Under the pieces are notes generated by a model. That model worked only from the letters and a program-made list of their open reading frames with translations. It had not been told where the DNA came from and searched no databases. From assembly GCA_015680685.1 (NCBI GenBank), contig MNCI01018365.1, positions 136,634 to 200,633 on the forward strand: 64,000 bases of DNA, given 5' to 3'. Position numbers and translations under genes: made by a program. The stretch comes from Gnetum montanum. Taxonomy: Eukaryota > Streptophyta > Gnetopsida > Gnetales > Gnetaceae. Every line of letters starts with the position of its first letter. Position 1 is the first letter of the stretch. Positions 9,640 to 20,690 of the stretch are shown in pieces.

Positions 9640-12447
9640 TTAAGGCTTCAAGGGACCTTTACCAACTTCATGCACTGGCAGTGGTTGAGGCTGTGGTTGT
9701 CCTGCTACTACTGCAACTTCAAGTGGGAGGTGGAAAGCATCCAATAGTGATTTTATTTTCTCCTCCTTACTCCTAGGATCATGCATTGTCCATGCAACTT
9801 CCCCAATGTGGGTTGTAATGGGCACCTCCCAAGGATACAAGATCACTAGAAATAACTCCTTGACATTGATAAACTAGGCAACGAACTATTTGCATTCATT
9901 GTCGAATTCTCGCACTATGTTCTTTAGCTCCTAGTAGTCATTCATTCATCTAGCTAGGACCTCGATGATAGTTCATTGATCTATGAATCGTCCTTTGAGG
10001 ACTTCAAGTTTAGCGTTAGTAGTCTCAAGCTTTTGCTTGGTGTCTTTGTGATGTTTGAACTCAGCCTCATATAGCAAATACGAGCTAGCCACCTACTTCT
10101 CCAATTCTAACCATGTCCATCTAGCTATCAACATTGCCAAGTTTGCATAATGAAGGTTGGCCAACTCCATATATTTTGTCATTTCTTCAATCTACAACTC
10201 CTTCAAGTGGATCTCTGCTTTGTTGTAGGCATTAATCCCATCAAGGATGAGCTACCACATCTCTCTTCATTGCTAGAGTTACTAGAGGGCTTCATTAACT
10301 TTAGCCTTTTCCATCTAGATTTCTTTTTCATTAATTTCTTTTTGCAAGCCAACCTGGTCCCTATAGTGATTTTTCACCCTTTCAAAATTGAGAGCTTCAC
10401 TCTTCTAGGTGGAGATTTTGATGGTAGAATTTTTTCACAAGGTGCACATCTCCTCCATTGATAAATTTTGACTCTCTGTGGCTAATTTTCTTAATTTAGT
10501 ATTGACTTTGGCAAGTTGCTCCTACTATTGATGACTGAATTCCTACATTTGATCTCTTTGAGCATCAACATTTTGTAGGTGATGATTTTGTGTAATCAAT
10601 GTCTCATTTTCTTAGCACATATGATTTAAGTCCTTTTTAATTGAATGGGTTTTAGCTTCTACCATGGACTATTTGAAGATGGCCATTATTGCTTCCTCCT
10701 CAACCTTTTAAAGTCATTCCTGAAGCTGTTTGATAGCTTCATCTCTTGTCATTACTGGGCTGAGGATTGTTTGCTCTACAAGTTGGGCATAAAGTTCAGT
10801 AACCTCTATGGCCAAGCATTGATTTCACTCTTAGTTCAGTTTTAATTTCCCTTCCAAGATGATGCATTTATCCCTTGCATTTAGTAGCTCCGACTAGGTT
10901 GCAGTGATGTTCTCTAGAAGATAAAAGATATTTGGAGTCAGTTTCTTGGTTCCCACCAGTCGCTTTAGTAGTTTTTATGTTAGGTTACATTCAATTTATT
11001 GCTAACTATGCTTGCACAAATTTTCACATCTTGGAGTGTCGATATGTCTGGTACAAAGTTCATCGATGCATTTAGTGCTTCAGCTACATGATCAGCTATC
11101 ACTTTTCTCAATGTTTCTTGCCCTTGGTCCTGCATCACCAAGATAGTTGTCTCTTCATCTTCCTCCAACCTCATCCAGAAAGTGGTGGCATTCCTAGAGA
11201 TTTTTGGGAATAAATGATGTGTCACTAGTGACACCGTCACCTCCCGAGCATTAGGATTTGACCTCGAAGGTAGCTTTGTTATTCCAATAGAGAAAATGGA
11301 ACCACCCCTCTCCATTTGGCTAATTATTTAGGCCACCTCATTAAGGTGACTCATTGCTAGTTAGCACATAGATGGATCTATCCCATTCATTCCTTCCTAC
11401 TACTCTTGTTCACTCAAGAGCTAGTCTCAGACTTGTCGTAGATGCTTAAGGATTATGTGGGCCTTCAATGTTGTCTTTTGAGTGGGTGGCGGTGGTGGCA
11501 ACTCCTCTTCTTGGATGGTTGCTAGCATTTTTTCCTTCATAATTTCTATCCATGAGGCTAAGGAGTATGCCTAAGAGTGTTTTTGGAATAGCAAACAATA
11601 CCTATCCTTTTACAAAGTTTTCTTATTAGGTATGGAAAGGGCAGGGTCCTCCTTCCATGTTCGTTCCATTTAAAATGCTTCTCAATCTCTAAATAGATTA
11701 GTTGTGGAAGGTTAATGGGAAATTTCCCACTTGGAGTGGCACATGCATGAGCAGAGAAGATAGTCACCTTACTTGGCCTCACTATTAGATTGAGGTGATA
11801 AGCTACAATCTTAAAATAAATTTACTCCATCAGTCTGAGCATGTCATACTCCTTACAGTCCACCTTGTAACATCATTGGGTCCACTTCCTTTTTGCCTCA
11901 AGGTCACCTTTTGTTGATATTTCCACCAATTATGTTCTAATGTCGAGTAGCCCTAGTGCTTGTGTAATGGCCTCTATCGAATAGGACACTTGAAAATCCT
12001 TGATCTTTAGCTATTCTAGAAGAGATAGGTCTCTTTCATGTACTACTCCCCATTGGTCATGATGATTGGACACATGGGAGAGGTTTGCAATTGTGTTTTG
12101 ACATCTTCTGGAGCTTTCTCCAAAAATGGCCTGAAGTTCATTTCTTGAAGAATTAATATTTGGAGCTCTTGGGACTTGATGATGTCTAGGCAAGCTTGAG
12201 TCAGAGTGACCTCAAACCTAGGCATAGGTCCATGCACTTCTTCTCATTGAGATTGTTCGATAGGTACTTCTTCTTCTAGAATTTTTTGAATAGATTCCAC
12301 TTCTGATTCCTCATGAAGAGGTCCCATTGCATGGGTCACCTCTTGTTGTTCTTGGCCTTGTTCCTATTAGCCCCTTCTAGCTCTCGGTCATTGCTCCCAT
12401 GGTTGTGAGGGTTCTCCTTCCTATGGGGGCTTTTGTTTGGGTGTCAT
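9640..12447 (-). pseudogene. Third gene of element 1: transposon-protein-like domain plus coiled coil
   Basis: This gene between integrase and the 3' LTR spans about 936 codons from ATG at 12445-12447 to TAA at 9640-9642. The N-terminus is Glu/Gln-rich. A central domain (about 11.55-11.95 kb) with VRPSKVTIFSAH, INLPQLIYLEIEKHF and LPFPYLIRKLCKRIGI resembles, from memory, the Pfam family 'putative plant transposon protein' (PF20167), common in Athila-like elements. The rest (about 11.0-9.85 kb) is a long Glu/Lys/Gln-rich likely coiled coil, ending with a GQPQPQPLPVHE tail. At least a dozen stops and two or more shifts break it. I see no signal peptide or membrane segment, so an envelope role is not supported. 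Element 2 has a matching gene. Confidence 0.65.
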
Positions 12448-12889
12448 CTATAATCACAATAGAACCATGGATTAGCAATTATTATGTAACCCTAAAACAA
12501 TTGGGATACCTTAACTCTTGAGGGTAGTTACACTTGGCTAAGTTGTGATTATGGCTAATTTAATGAACTTAATTGTTATTTCTATTAATGCATTATCATT
12601 GATAAATCATCCCGAAGGTTGTTGGAAGGGTTAATCTTGGAAAAAGTTGATGTTTATGTATGATTAAAGTTACTAACCTTTAGGGGAGTTAGAAATTTTT
12701 TTTTAAAATTGCATTGGAAACCTTAAGGTTTGTGACCCCCATGATAAAGATCTTACCTTTGGTAAGTGTAGGATTGAAAAATGAAGTGATTTGAACAAAT
12801 AGTTTGAAAGTTATGGGCCCTATAAGGTTTTGGGCTCTGAAAGATTGCAAAAATTCCTTGTGTGTTATGAGCAAATGACAAAAAATTTC
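12448..12889 (-). other. Leader of the third gene, element 1
   Basis: This non-coding stretch lies between the TATA-containing internal block and the third gene's ATG. Element 2 has a leader of almost the same length, about 440 bp, with recognisable similarity near its upstream end (ACACAAGGAATTTTTGCAAT compared with AAAGAGGACTTTTTACAAT). No reading frame stands out. Confidence 0.5.
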
Positions 12890-13030
12890 CAAAGTATTCA
12901 GTAGTATATATAGTATTTTTGTATTGTGTCAATGAGGTCTCAATGACAAGGCCCCATCAACAGGGTTAGCTACGTCAATGAGGCCTCAACAATGTAGTTG
13001 TTGACCACTGTTGACTTTGGTCAAACTTTC
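12890..13030 (-). promoter_or_regulatory. Internal LTR-like promoter block, element 1
   Basis: On the minus strand this block reads GAGGCCTCATTGACGTAG (near 12970-12990), then CTGTTGATGGGGCCTTGTC, then a TATA box ACTATATATACT at 12902-12914. The U3 region of this element's own LTR has GGCCTCATTGACGTAG in the upstream copy (near 23500) and the same arrangement of GGCC-centred palindromes before a TATA box. The block lies about 450 bp before the third gene and far from either LTR. A second element has a block in the same position. A promoter function is inferred from this resemblance. Confidence 0.6.
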
Positions 13031-14560
13031 AAAATACAAGGAATTTTTTGATGAAATTGGGGTTAAATGAAAGCTTAGAACACCAAGAATAGTATGAAAT
13101 CATGAGAAGAGGACATTGAAGTTCATAAATTTGAAAAAATGGAGAACAAATGATCTAATGGATGAATGTAATAAAAGATTAAGGAGTACTGAGCAGTTTA
13201 CACAATGGAAAATATGAAATATAAGATTGTAGCGATGTCAAAGGAAAGGAACCTTAACTAATCAAGCCAAAAGTTATGTGAGTGGGTCCTCCCTATGGTA
13301 GCCTAATGCCCTTTTTGCCCTTGAATAACCTCAACTAAGGAGTATGTGGGTTCCATAGTTGATTTAATAATCATGATAAGTTAAGGACAAACCCAAAAGA
13401 ATCCACTCAAGAATCCCAATACATCAAACTACGACCTAAAGCATAACATAGAACCCAGCATTGAGGTGAGTTATGGTAGCATGGATGGATGATAGAGAAG
13501 GTGGAATGGAGTTCCAAATTGAGGTCACAAGAAGTCCTTTGTGGATTTGTGGTTAAAATGACCCAAGAAGTTCCATCCTCAGTCTAGACCAAAACCAACC
13601 ACTTTTAGTGACTTTGGATTGCCACTCTAAGACTGATCCACCCACTTGAGACACAAGAGTGCCCTTGTAAGAGAACCACTATTCCACAAGAGGAGAGAGA
13701 GGACCTTAGTAAGAGGAAACCTTTAGGCATAGGTGTATGTCGTTTGAGTTCCATAACCAGTGCTTCTAGCCCTTTTATTTGTCCAAGCGGTATGCTTTAA
13801 ATTCCCAATGTTGTTTTTTTTTGAAATGGGAACCATACCATGTGAGGACTTTATTCATGTTGAAGGGGTATGCTTTGAATTCCCATCATTATTTTTTGTT
13901 TTTTTTTTTCTGTTGAATGATGGGAACCACACCATGCAACAACATTATTTGGCTTCCTATCATTGGGTGGTACAAAATGGTAAGAAGTCCATGAAAAACA
14001 CTCAAGCACTCAAGCAAGAAGATTAGTACAAAGAGGTATTGAGTCCCCTTGAAGTCACACCCTTTACAAACCTTTGGATCCTTCCCAATTCTGGAACTAC
14101 CAAGGTCATCGATTGATTAAAAGTTTCTTTAATGAAAAAGGAACCTTAAATTCCCCAAACAAGGAAAACCATAGAGTTCATCGCACCAACAATCACACAT
14201 TAAGCACAAACCATCATTAGTAAATAGCAACAACATCATTATGTCTTGTGACAATAAAGTAGATTTATTAGCAAGAATGAGAAAATATCACACTTAATAA
14301 AAAAACACAAGAGATAAAATAAAGTAAAAAATATATAAGAAAGTGTAAAATAATCAAGAAAATTTAAATGTACTAAAAATGGTATAAAATTAGAAAAATT
14401 TGAAAATAAAAAATTTGTAAAATAAAAAATGTGAAAAAAAGGGTAGAAAAACTGAGAGGCCATGGTAATGGTCAGCATGGATAGCCATCTCCCCCATGAC
14501 TGAGTTGGAAGGTTGAGATCTGAAAAATAGAATGTGGGTATCCATTAGGTGAGGTGGTAT
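13031..14560 (-). other. Long spacer between integrase and internal promoter block
   Basis: No gene is visible. Parts of it match the element 3 spacer at 59.6-61.0 kb. One example is the text around 13260-13330, which in reverse complement resembles 60930-61000; another is the repeated GCATGGTGTGGTTCCCAT words near 13830-13950. It contains T-runs near 13815 and 13900 and an A-rich plus strand at 14290-14450. Confidence 0.55.
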
Positions 14561-15038
14561 TTACACTGGTCAATCTTGGTTCTAGGAAAGGTTTGACTTG
14601 TTGGATATTGACCAACTAATTTTTATTTGGGTTGTTAAGTTGTAAATTATCATGGCCCTAGAGGGAAAGGTTTGATCAATTATATAAGGTCCCTCCCACA
14701 ATGGTTGAAATTTTTTCTTTTGAGGTACATGTGTAGGGTTCCAATAAAGGACCTTATCTCTTGGTTGAAACCTTACTTTCCTAATTCTAAGGTCATAGCA
14801 TCGCTTGCTGAATGCTTTGTTTACCTCATTTAAAGATAGGGCCACTAAGTGATTTTTGTCTAGCATGTTCAAATTGATCAATCTCTCCTTCTATGCTAAA
14901 CTTAGGTCAAGGTTTAGATCACAAGCTGTTGAGAGTGTACAGAGCTCAGATTGAATTAGGAGTTTGGAAGTTTTCTGTATACTAACTCATAGGCAGAATA
15001 TACAATAGGAAGTTTCCAAGTTGATCAATAAGCCCAGT
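14561..15038 (-). pseudogene. Integrase C-terminal part, element 1
   Basis: The minus strand encodes RKVRFQPRDKVLYWNPTHVP followed by LWEGPYII and FPSRAMIIYNL, which is the GPY/F module at the end of gypsy integrases. It aligns closely with 59343-59552 of element 3. The upstream part is cut off at 15038 by an insertion and the gene resumes at 16855. Confidence 0.85.
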
Positions 15039-16854
15039 TGAAACACCACTAATTTCAGGTTCCTGCAGTTCAATGGTAGATTTTTCAAAGTGTCAAAACT
15101 TGGGAAAAATTTTTCTAAGTCTAGTGTCACATTATGCAGCGTAGATAGCGTAGCACACTAGGAGTCCTATTTTTTGCAAAATTTTTCTAAGTCTACCTAC
15201 TACACTTCCCAACATAGCCAGCATGACATAGTTCCAAGGCCAATTTGCAAAAATGTCAAGCTAGAAGTAGTCAGGGTCACTTAGGATGGACCAAACAGTT
15301 TAGCAAATTTTCTATCTCCCAAACTGTCAAGCTCACTATGCTCTCTAACTTGCCTAGCTTGACACAATGTTCCAGTTGCCAGTCCACCCAAGTACCAGGC
15401 TAGAGTTTATTAGAAGTGCTAAGGATGGAAAAAATAGTTTGGCAAATTTTCTATCTTTTAGGTCTGTTATGCTTTGCTACACTACATAGTGTAGCCAGCG
15501 TGACAGCTTCAGGGCCAAATTTTTGTAAGTATTGAACAAGAGATCTATCAAGCAATCTAGACATGGAAGATGCATTTGGCCATTTTCTGACTTCTGAGGC
15601 TATCCATCATGTTATACCCCAAAGTGTGGCTAGTGTGCCATTAATAAACACTACAAATTTTGGCAAAATTCATCAAAATATTGGTGCTACGCTGCACAAC
15701 ATAGAGAATGTGACAAGCCAAAATCTGCAAAACTTTTCTAAGTGTTCATGCTATGCAACATAGACAGACTGACACTTGGGAAATGCCTTCAAATGCCTCT
15801 AGAAGCTTCCAAAACTTGACATCGACCTTCATTTCAGCTCCGATGTCCTTCTGGTAGCCAAGATCAGTAGTCTATTTTGCTTTTGCACCTCCTATTAATC
15901 CCCAAAATTATCCCTACGCTTAACCCTACTTAGAAGAGCGGGAAGACGTAGTCTCGGAGCATAGGCTCCAAGTTGCATTTTTTTTGGCATTGTTTGTAGG
16001 TACATGGTGGTCTCCCAAACTTTGGTACATGTAGTCTAGGCAGTGTGGTCATAGTTTGGAAGATTCTTAGTTCCCGTTCCTATCCTATAAAGCATTACAC
16101 TTTAACCTTAACACTTAGAGCTTGACACTTTGAGCATAGCATGCCAGCATGACTTATTCATACCCATGCTACGTGGGACCTAGGCCACATGGCATCTAGT
16201 CCACATCTCATTTCAACCCTATCCCTATAAATACCTCGATAATTAGCATTTTAGGGGTGGGTCAGCAAATCATTCTAAGAATCAAACATTAGAGCACTCT
16301 TCACATCTTCATCACTTCTATAGTTGAGCATATGAGCTTGACACCTGGCCAAGCATTGTGACAGAGTCTTTCTTGCATCTACATAGTGTGACAACTACCA
16401 ACCCAATAGGTTCAGCCTCCTTTGCAACTGCTAGCACTACATCCAAAACATCATAGAGACTATGACCACACTACCACGCTACCCTATTATGCCTATCTAA
16501 CACTGTGTACCAATTTCACACACTAATTAATCAAGAGTCACATTCCTTGGTCTTGAGGTGGTGCATTTCTTCACTTAAACTCTTATTTCATTTTCCTTTA
16601 GCATGTGTTTCAAATTTTAGCATAATTTCTTGCATTTCCTACCACTAATACATATTTTTATTTACTCAAGATGTTATTTTTGGGCTTTTGCCAATAGTTA
16701 TTATTACACCTTGTGAGTCCCTGTCTGATCAACTAGACCATTTAGGGCACCTTGTTTCTATTTTCTCCAGCATGACCCTCCCACGGACTTAGGGTTAGGC
16801 TATACGCCTAATGACCTCTCAATGTTCTAGCTACTAACATTGTCAAACGTCACA
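15039..16854 (+). mobile_element. Probable solo LTR nested in the integrase gene of element 1
   Basis: Comparison with the integrase of elements 2 and 3 shows that about 1.8 kb of foreign sequence separates codons that should be adjacent. The insert can be delimited as TGAAACACC...GTCACA, with flanks ccagt and ctaga that match at three of five bases. It has no coding sequence. It does have a TATA box CTATAAATACC at 16224-16234 and an upstream dyad-rich array. A downstream segment (ctagaccatttagggcacctt near 16733) resembles 25456-25472 in the LTR of element 0, so it is a related LTR in plus orientation. Confidence 0.65.
15115..15780. repeat. ~140-bp diverged tandem repeat with dyads inside the solo LTR
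   Basis: Words such as GGATGGA...CAGTTTAGCAAATTTTCTAT recur at 15283 and 15423, a period of 140 bp. Each unit carries a motif of the type GCTACACTACATAGTGTAGC followed by CAGCGTGACA. The copy at about 15477-15496 has perfect 9-bp arms (GCTACACTA / TAGTGTAGC). Other copies lie near 15130, 15210, 15345, 15625, 15700 and 15755. Confidence 0.6.
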
Positions 16855-17520
16855 CTAGAGAGCATCATTAAGTTTTGTGCTCCAATCCTTCCTATATTTG
16901 CTAATGGTTCATATTAATATTTTAGTAATCTCCTGGTTGGTTACCTCTACTTGACCATTGGCTTGAGGGTGATAAGATGTTGTTAATTTATGTTCTACCC
17001 CCAAGCATTGCATTAATTTTCTAAATGTGGCACTTATGAAATGAGTTCCATTATCTAAAATTAGTGAATATGACACCCCAAACCTATTTACAATATGTTG
17101 TTATATAAATCTGGTGGCAGTGGTTGATGTGAAACTTATAACGGCTGTTTCTCCAATCCATTTTGTGCAATAGTTAACTACTATTATAATATATGCTTTC
17201 CCATTAGACATGGGTGTGATGGGACCCATGAAGTCAACACTCCATATGTCAAAAGGTTCTAATGGTTGAATCCACCATTCAGGACCTTCCATATGAGTGG
17301 TCATCCCCCTGTCACATTGACAATGTTCACAAGACTTGAAAAAATGGTAAGAATCCCTAAATATTGTGGAGAAATAGTACCCTATCATTAGCATTTTTAT
17401 GGCTATGCATCTCCCTACAGAGTGGCCTTCACAAGGTCCTTCATGAGCCCTGGAGAACACGTAGTTGATATTTGTCAAGGACGTACACACCAACGAATTA
17501 GGCCATTGGCACACACCTTA
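16855..17520 (-). pseudogene. Integrase N-terminal and core part, element 1
   Basis: The zinc finger reads AHEGPCEGHSVGR then SCEHCQ, so both His and both Cys of HHCC are kept. The core shows WSVDFMGPI, LILDNGTHF and QANGQVEVTN, which keeps the D-D-E triad. A stop lies after ATRFI (near 17101), with another before TISKYRKD. The gene stops at KLNDAL where the solo LTR enters and continues at 15038. Confidence 0.88.
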
Positions 17521-18240
17521 TAAAGGTGTTCACTAATTTCCATGAAGTATTTGACCCAATGAAGAAATTGTTGTTTTTTCCTAAAATCCTAGTCTTGTGG
17601 AATTTCTTGAGTGAGAAGATATGTGAGGATTCCATTATACCATACAACTTTTTAAAATTTATGTTCATTTATTCCTCCAATAAAGAGGAGTTTTTCTGGA
17701 AATTGATTAGAGAGCAAGCTCTTCTCCTCATTGTTGTTCCATCTTAAGCAAGAAAGATGGTTAGTGACCACATTCTTGGCCCATTTTTGATCCACCATAG
17801 TAATATCAAATTCTTGCAAGATCACAAGCCATTGTATAACACAAGGGCTCACCATAAACTTATTCATAAGGAAGCGAATTGCACTATGGTTTGTATGTAC
17901 AAATAGTTTGTAACCTAGGACATAATGTCTAAACCTTTCACCACTACTATTAATTCTTTTTTCATGGTGGTGTAATTTAGCTATGGTCCCACAATGCTTC
18001 AACTTGCGTAGTGGATATAATATGGACGTTTCTTATCATCCATCTATGTGAGAACTGCTCCCAAAGCATAGTTAGATGCGTCTATCATGATATAGAATGG
18101 TTTGGACTAATTAGGTGCTTATCAGAGTGGTGTTTCTATGAGTTTCTCTTTTAATTGTTGCAATGCATTTTCACATTCCTTGATCCAAATGAAAGATGCA
18201 TCTTTCTTTGTAAGTTCTACCAATGGTTTAGCAATTCTAG
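17521..18240 (-). pseudogene. RNase H domain, element 1
   Basis: The recognisable part is RFRHYVLGYKLFVHTNHSA then RFLMNKFMVSPCVIQWLVIL and LQEFDITMV (17750-17950), the usual end of the gypsy RNase H with the H-T-D/N-H-x-A motif. The segment before it is shifted relative to element 3. Only one RNase H is present between RT and integrase, in contrast to element 0. Confidence 0.8.
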
Positions 18241-19010
18241 AGAAATTCTCAATTAAGCACCAGTAGTAACCAGTGTGTCCAAGGAATGACCAAACATCTT
18301 TGATAGTCTCTAGTTGTCGTGTTATTACTTGGATGACCCTTATCTTTTCTAGCTCTACCTCAATCCCTTTCTATGAAATTCAGCACCTAGCACCTTGCCT
18401 TCTTGGACCATGAGATGGATCTTTTGCCAATTGAGCCATAAGTTTGTCTCAACAAATCTCTTTAGTACTTGCTCAAGTCAGTCCAAGGCTTACTCAAATG
18501 TAGCTATGTAGGTAGAGAATTAAACTATGAAAACTTCAACACCACTACCAATTTGCTATTGAAATATACTAAGGAACAAGCATTCAAATGTTTTAGGGGA
18601 AATGCATAGACCAAATGGCATCTTACAGTATGCAAAAGTTCCCTAGGGACTCATGAATGTTGTCTTGGCTTGGTCTACTTGCATAATTTTGATTTGGTTA
18701 TAACCACTATAACCGTCAAAGAAACTATAATAACAATGCTTGAATATGGTGTCTAATACTTGATCCATGAATAACAAAGGAAAGTAATCCTTAAATGTTG
18801 CCATGTTTAACAACCTAAATTCAATGCAAACCTTCCATTTACCATCCTTCTTCGATACAATTACAAGTAGGCTAACCCACTCACTAACTATGATTGGATA
18901 GATAAACCCCACTCTTAGTAGTTGCTCTATCTCCTCCTTAATGATTTGCTTCAATTTGGGGTTTAGCCACCTTTGCGGCTACCTTCTAGGCTTCATGGTT
19001 AGGTCAATGT
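18241..19010 (-). pseudogene. Reverse transcriptase domain, element 1
   Basis: The N-terminal half is a clean open stretch (18643-18954) with EEIEQLLRVGFIYPI, SKKDGKWKVCIEFRLLNMAT and DGYSGYNQI. The catalytic box that reads FMDD in element 3 reads F-I-V-stop here (near 18519-18530), so both catalytic Asp residues are gone. Several stops and shifts follow. Motif order and close identity with elements 2 and 3 leave no doubt about the family. Confidence 0.88.
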
Positions 19011-19379
19011 AAATGTGGTGCTGGCACATCCTTGAATCGATCCTTATTAGTTCTAGATATGATCAATCGAAGGTTGTTGACCATTTATTCATCACTTTTA
19101 ACAACTTTTCTTTTTGTTCAAGAGCAAGTTTGGCATTAATGATGACCAGTTTACCATTCTTTAAAAATGCATATTTCATTCTGACTAGTAAATTTTTTAG
19201 TTCTAAGGGCTCCTACTTGAAGTGATCAAGGATCTCCAATTCTCCCCAATAGTTATTATCATCTTCATTAGAGAGTTGGGAATGGACTTGTTCAATTTTT
19301 TCCATGCCTTCTACATATGCACAAGTTAAACTCTCAGTTGGTTCCATGCATGATGTGCTACTATTTGAATCAGCTATCA

Positions 19380-20030
19380 ACCACTAGGTGCCCTCCTACT
19401 TTGTGGCTATTACATATAGACACCATTGAATATTAACTTCTTGCACACACTAATTACATATCTTAATGTATGTGCTTTTAATGGACCAAATATTTTGCAC
19501 AAAATTTTAGCCATTGTCATTGTATGCGATGCATGGAATATTCTTCTTAATTTTTCCTAATTCATTATCCTTAGATATTTCGAGAGATAGGTCCCTTATA
19601 CCCATTCATGCATTTACTGCACTTGACCAAGCCCTTCCCATGATGATGGGAAAGTCACTTTTTCAATTATCCACCTTGATTACTAGAAAATCAGCAAGAT
19701 AGGACCACTCACAAACTATGATGACAATGTCCTCTACTAATCCAAAAGTGATTGTAATTGACTGATCTACTAATTCTAAATAGATTTTGCTCTTCTTAAT
19801 AGGTGGTAGGTTCCAAGATTTGTACATATCATGGGAGATGAGGTTAACTCTGGAACCAAATTGAAGAAGAGCCTTGCATGGCTCTTGTCCAGCAATCTGT
19901 AGAAAGATAGGTGGACTTCCTGGATCAGATGGTTTTGTAGGAAGGTTGCCAACCTTGATCCAGTTAGAAACAACATGAGTTAGCATCACCATGTGGGTCC
20001 TAGATGGCACTTGGTCTAAAGGGTACTCAA
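19380..20030 (-). pseudogene. Aspartic protease domain, element 1
   Basis: The minus strand gives PCKALLQFGSRVNLISHDMY, then LELVDQSITITFGLVEDIV and YLADFLVIKV. The active-site D-S-G of element 3 (LLDSGSGVNLIS) is Q-F-G here, near 19852-19860, so the catalytic Asp is missing. The domain would process the polyprotein. It lies between a Pro/Gln/His-rich gag tail and the linker to RT. Confidence 0.82.
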
Positions 20031-20690
20031 AGGTATCTGATGTAGAGGATGAGGGTACTAGATATGCAGGGCGGTCAACTGAAGTAGATTGTGAGGGCTA
20101 GAGAGGACTATTGGACTGGAAGAAAGGTCATTTCCTTGATTGATTATCTAAACCACTTGGTTGAAAAACTCGTTGTGAGTGTACAACCCTTGTAGCATTT
20201 CATTGTTGCAATTGTGAAGGAATTTCATACTACATGGATGGAGCAAGAGGTAACTGAGTTGAAGGTGGAGGTGTAGGTGTAGAGGGATGTGCAGGATGAT
20301 AAGGATACTAATATGGGTTTTCCACTCAAGTGGATGGTGAATGTATTCAGTGGTACTTTGGAGGGTAATAGTGATGTTGGAATGATGCATGACTTGCTGA
20401 ACTTCTAGGGGAGATGGGTTGCTGAACATAGTACCCATATGAATCTGGTTGCCTATAAGGATACTGTTGCATTGGTGGTGGCATTTCTCACAATTATGGT
20501 TGGTACCACTATTGGTACTATTCATAAGGTTGTGGAGGAGTTCCACTTGGATAGTAAGCTTATTGTTACTGGCGGAACTATCTTGGACGGCCTTGAGGGT
20601 AAGGTAATAGTCTTGGAGCTTACCTACATGCTAGGTGGGTGTTAAATGCATACACTCTAGACTCTTGTAAGTGTAACACATAGGGTAGCA
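20031..20690 (-). pseudogene. Low-complexity gag tail, element 1
   Basis: In the gag-pol frame this region would be rich in Gln, Tyr, Pro and Gly, as in elements 2 (36.9-37.45 kb) and 3 (55.35-55.87 kb). It links the gag Cys/His motif to protease. The open frame at 20148-20546 is in another frame and is composition-driven. Confidence 0.55.

Noticed and set aside
9640-12447. Retroviral-type envelope gene
   Set aside because: The position fits, but no signal peptide, membrane span or cleavage site is visible; the region is a globular domain plus coiled coil.
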